Part shown: piece by piece, positions 62,145-64,000 of the stretch | Position numbering within the stretch: position 1 is the stretch's first letter | Layout of the letters: every line of letters begins with the position of its first letter | DNA from: Moniliophthora roreri | Lineage: Eukaryota > Basidiomycota > Agaricomycetes > Agaricales > Marasmiaceae | DNA length: 64,000 nt | Assembly: GCA_001466705.2 (NCBI GenBank) | Contig: LATX02000001.1 | Span: forward strand, 2,356,001-2,420,000 | Reading direction: 5' to 3' | The notes under the pieces: generated by a model | Told to the model about the DNA's origin: nothing | Seen by the model: only the letters and a program-made list of their open reading frames with translations | Database searches by the model: none | Position numbers and translations under genes: made by a program

Positions 62145-64000
62145 ATGAGCGACGACAACGACACGAATGAACAACATCAAGAGCCTCAAGTCCGACATGT
62201 TTCCCTCGAACAGCTCCTCAGTAAGTGGTACTGAGCTTATTTCTCAGACGACGATCCGCTGAATATACATACGTAGATCTCATAGCCGCAGCTCACAGTT
62301 CATCGAGCTCTTCAGAGGCTACCAGAGCTTCTGCTGCAGCAGTAATGGCAGAGTTAATGATGGGCAGCTCTTCCACTACATTGCCTATCTTTCGAGGAAA
62401 CGATGATGATGAAGATGAGGTAGAGGAAGAAGGGCAAGAGGAGGACGAGGAGGAATGGGTCGATGAAGATGACGGGATGGACGATGATGACCGCGGCTAT
62501 TACGGAATTCGCAATAGTAGACAACATAAACAATGGATTCCCCCGCATACTTCATCTCAGGCGGCAGGTATAGAGCTGTTGAACAGCGGAGACTTCGGGA
62601 GAGTTGGTCCAAAGATGAGGGCTCGAAACGATCCACCAGACGTGAGTCTGGCCAAGATGATCAAGTCACGACTATCAAAACCCTACGCAAATCTGTACCG
62701 AGAAGATCTTACCAGCGTGAGTCCTCTAATATGGCAAGGGAGTGCTTAATTCATACCGCCCAACAGCACCTAGTCCCGAATTCGAACGGTGTAATCAACG
62801 CCATTTACGATTCCAACATATACACGGCACAATACTCGAAAGATTCCTCCTTTTTCTACACGTGTGCGCAAGGTAATGAATAATTCCGTCAGGAGCGAAT
62901 AGAAGTACACCACTCATTTCTCATGCAGATTTTCGCTTACATATCTACGATACACTTGCACCTCCCAACCAAATGAGACCTGGTCGACAGGCTTTAGATT
63001 CTGTCGATCCTCACCTACGCACGACCATGAAGGTCAGCAGGAGGATCCAAGGTCAACATGGACGATGGACAATTACTGATGCTAACCTTTCACCGGATAA
63101 TCAAAGGCAAGTATTTGCTAAATGGCGGGAAGAGTAGCGAAAACTGACTATGAGTTTCAGGATTGTATATTCATCCATTGTTAGTTCTTGCGCCTGTTTC
63201 CGGACGAATATGTAACCTGTTTGCCTTTACAGACATCAACAGCATACATGTGCAGCACTACGGAAGACAATCCTGCTCAAATTCCGATTCCATTTGCTGA
63301 TAGAAGGCAGATGTCACCCTGGAACGACTGGCATGGGGGGTCAATTGCTCTCTATAGTTGTAGGTTCTCTGCAGACGGTAACGAAATCATTGCTGGTGGT
63401 AGAGGACAGATCTTTGGTAAGCGCTGAAGAGACTACTAGGTGATTGAAAACTGACACACCCAGTCTACGATTTGCTGGCAAACCGCAGGAGCGTTAGAAT
63501 AGAGGCCCATGAGGATGATGTTAATAGTTGCTGTTGGGCTGACACTGCGTCGGGGAATGTTTTGGTATCCGCATCTGATGATTCTTTTCTCAAAGTCTGG
63601 TACGTGCCATACCTATAGACACCGGATAGTCCATTAATGAATCACACTTACAGGGATCGTCGATCGTTGGGTGCTTCGCAAAAGCCTTCTGGAGTTCTGG
63701 TCGGTCACACCGAAGGTATCACGTATGTGTCTGCAAAGGGAGACGGGCGATACGTACTATCGAACGGGAAAGATCAATCAATGCGTCTTTGGGATCTCCG
63801 TAAGATGCATGGCAGTGAGGAGGTGGACACCAGAGACTATGGTGTCCGCGGTTTTGACTATCGCTATCCGGGATACCCAAAACCGAGATACAAAGCGCAT
63901 CCCCAAGACTGTAGTGTCATGACATACAGAGGACATCAGGTCCTGATGACTCTCATTCGGTGCCATTTCTCTCCTGCCGAAACAACTGGTGGACAATATC
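62145..64000 (+). CDS. DCAF11/LEC14B-like WD40 protein, 3' end beyond window
   Basis: Exons 62145-62220, 62277-62716, 62767-62872, 62929-63106, 63161-63179, 63233-63416, 63464-63599 and 63654 to the window end keep one frame. The N-terminus has a Ser-rich stretch and a long acidic run (about residues 65-105), then SRLSKPYANLYREDLTS. WD40 repeats follow: YDSNIYTAQYSKDSSFFYT, ALYSCRFSADGNEIIAGG, VSASDDSFLKVWD and LSNGKDQSMRLWDL. The diagnostic DCAF11 element CSVMTYRGHQVLMTLIRCHF precedes the cut. Relatives are substrate receptors of CUL4-DDB1 ubiquitin ligases. The intron at 63107 begins with GC (AG|gcaagt), and the 19-nt exon after it encodes RIVYSSI. Two further WD repeats are expected to the right. 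Confidence 0.87.

Overview
The window is nuclear DNA of a filamentous basidiomycete, most likely a mushroom-forming Agaricomycete. Genes are closely packed on both strands. They carry many short introns (mostly 45-70 nt, GT-AG, three of them GC-AG), some exons are only 6-33 nt long, and several families are typical of that group: a seven-TM integral membrane protein, a FuA-like glutathione transferase, a DUF6729/AT-hook protein and a tubby-like (LOR) protein. Gene models were built by hand from splice signals, reading-frame continuity and family motifs. Nearly all multi-exon models close exactly in frame, but 5' ends are inferred.

Layout. 0.2-9.3 kb: forkhead transcription factor, the rRNA-processing WD40 protein UTP13, an intronless U6 snRNA gene, and a RhoGEF whose DH domain is split by a long insertion. 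9.6-17.8 kb: a 7TM protein, the riboflavin enzyme RIB7 head-to-head with a DASH cryptochrome, a glutathione transferase with a decayed tandem copy, and an NTF2-like mRNA export factor. 17.9-27 kb: a 20-exon DExH-box helicase, a small TATA-driven ORF, a Thr-rich membrane protein and a secreted intradiol-dioxygenase-like protein. 28-39 kb: methionine aminopeptidase 2, an HSL-type alpha/beta hydrolase, inositol phosphosphingolipid phospholipase C, the AT-hook/DUF6729 protein and a LOR-domain pseudogene. 39-50 kb: a flavin monooxygenase with an NTF2-like N-terminus, a kinase-like gene interrupted by a stop codon, splicing helicase PRP22, exonuclease V carrying duplicated ubiquitin-interacting-like motifs, and a Ctr-type copper transporter. 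50-64 kb: an Ark/Prk-family kinase, a 3-hydroxyisobutyrate-dehydrogenase-like enzyme, a MITE with 26-bp inverted repeats, a mitochondrial Bax-inhibitor-1 family protein, a TBL1/SIF2-like corepressor and a DCAF11-like WD40 protein cut by the window end.

How the genes relate. There is no metabolic cluster. RNA-handling functions recur (UTP13, U6, NXT1-like, DExH helicase, PRP22) but are scattered, as expected for housekeeping genes. The most suggestive pairing is RIB7 and CRY-DASH, which share a 186-bp divergent promoter, so that flavin synthesis adjoins a flavoprotein photoreceptor. Three gene remains (GST copy, LOR gene, kinase-like gene) and one MITE lie in the looser stretches. The least expected structures are the UIM-like repeats inside exonuclease V and the split DH domain.
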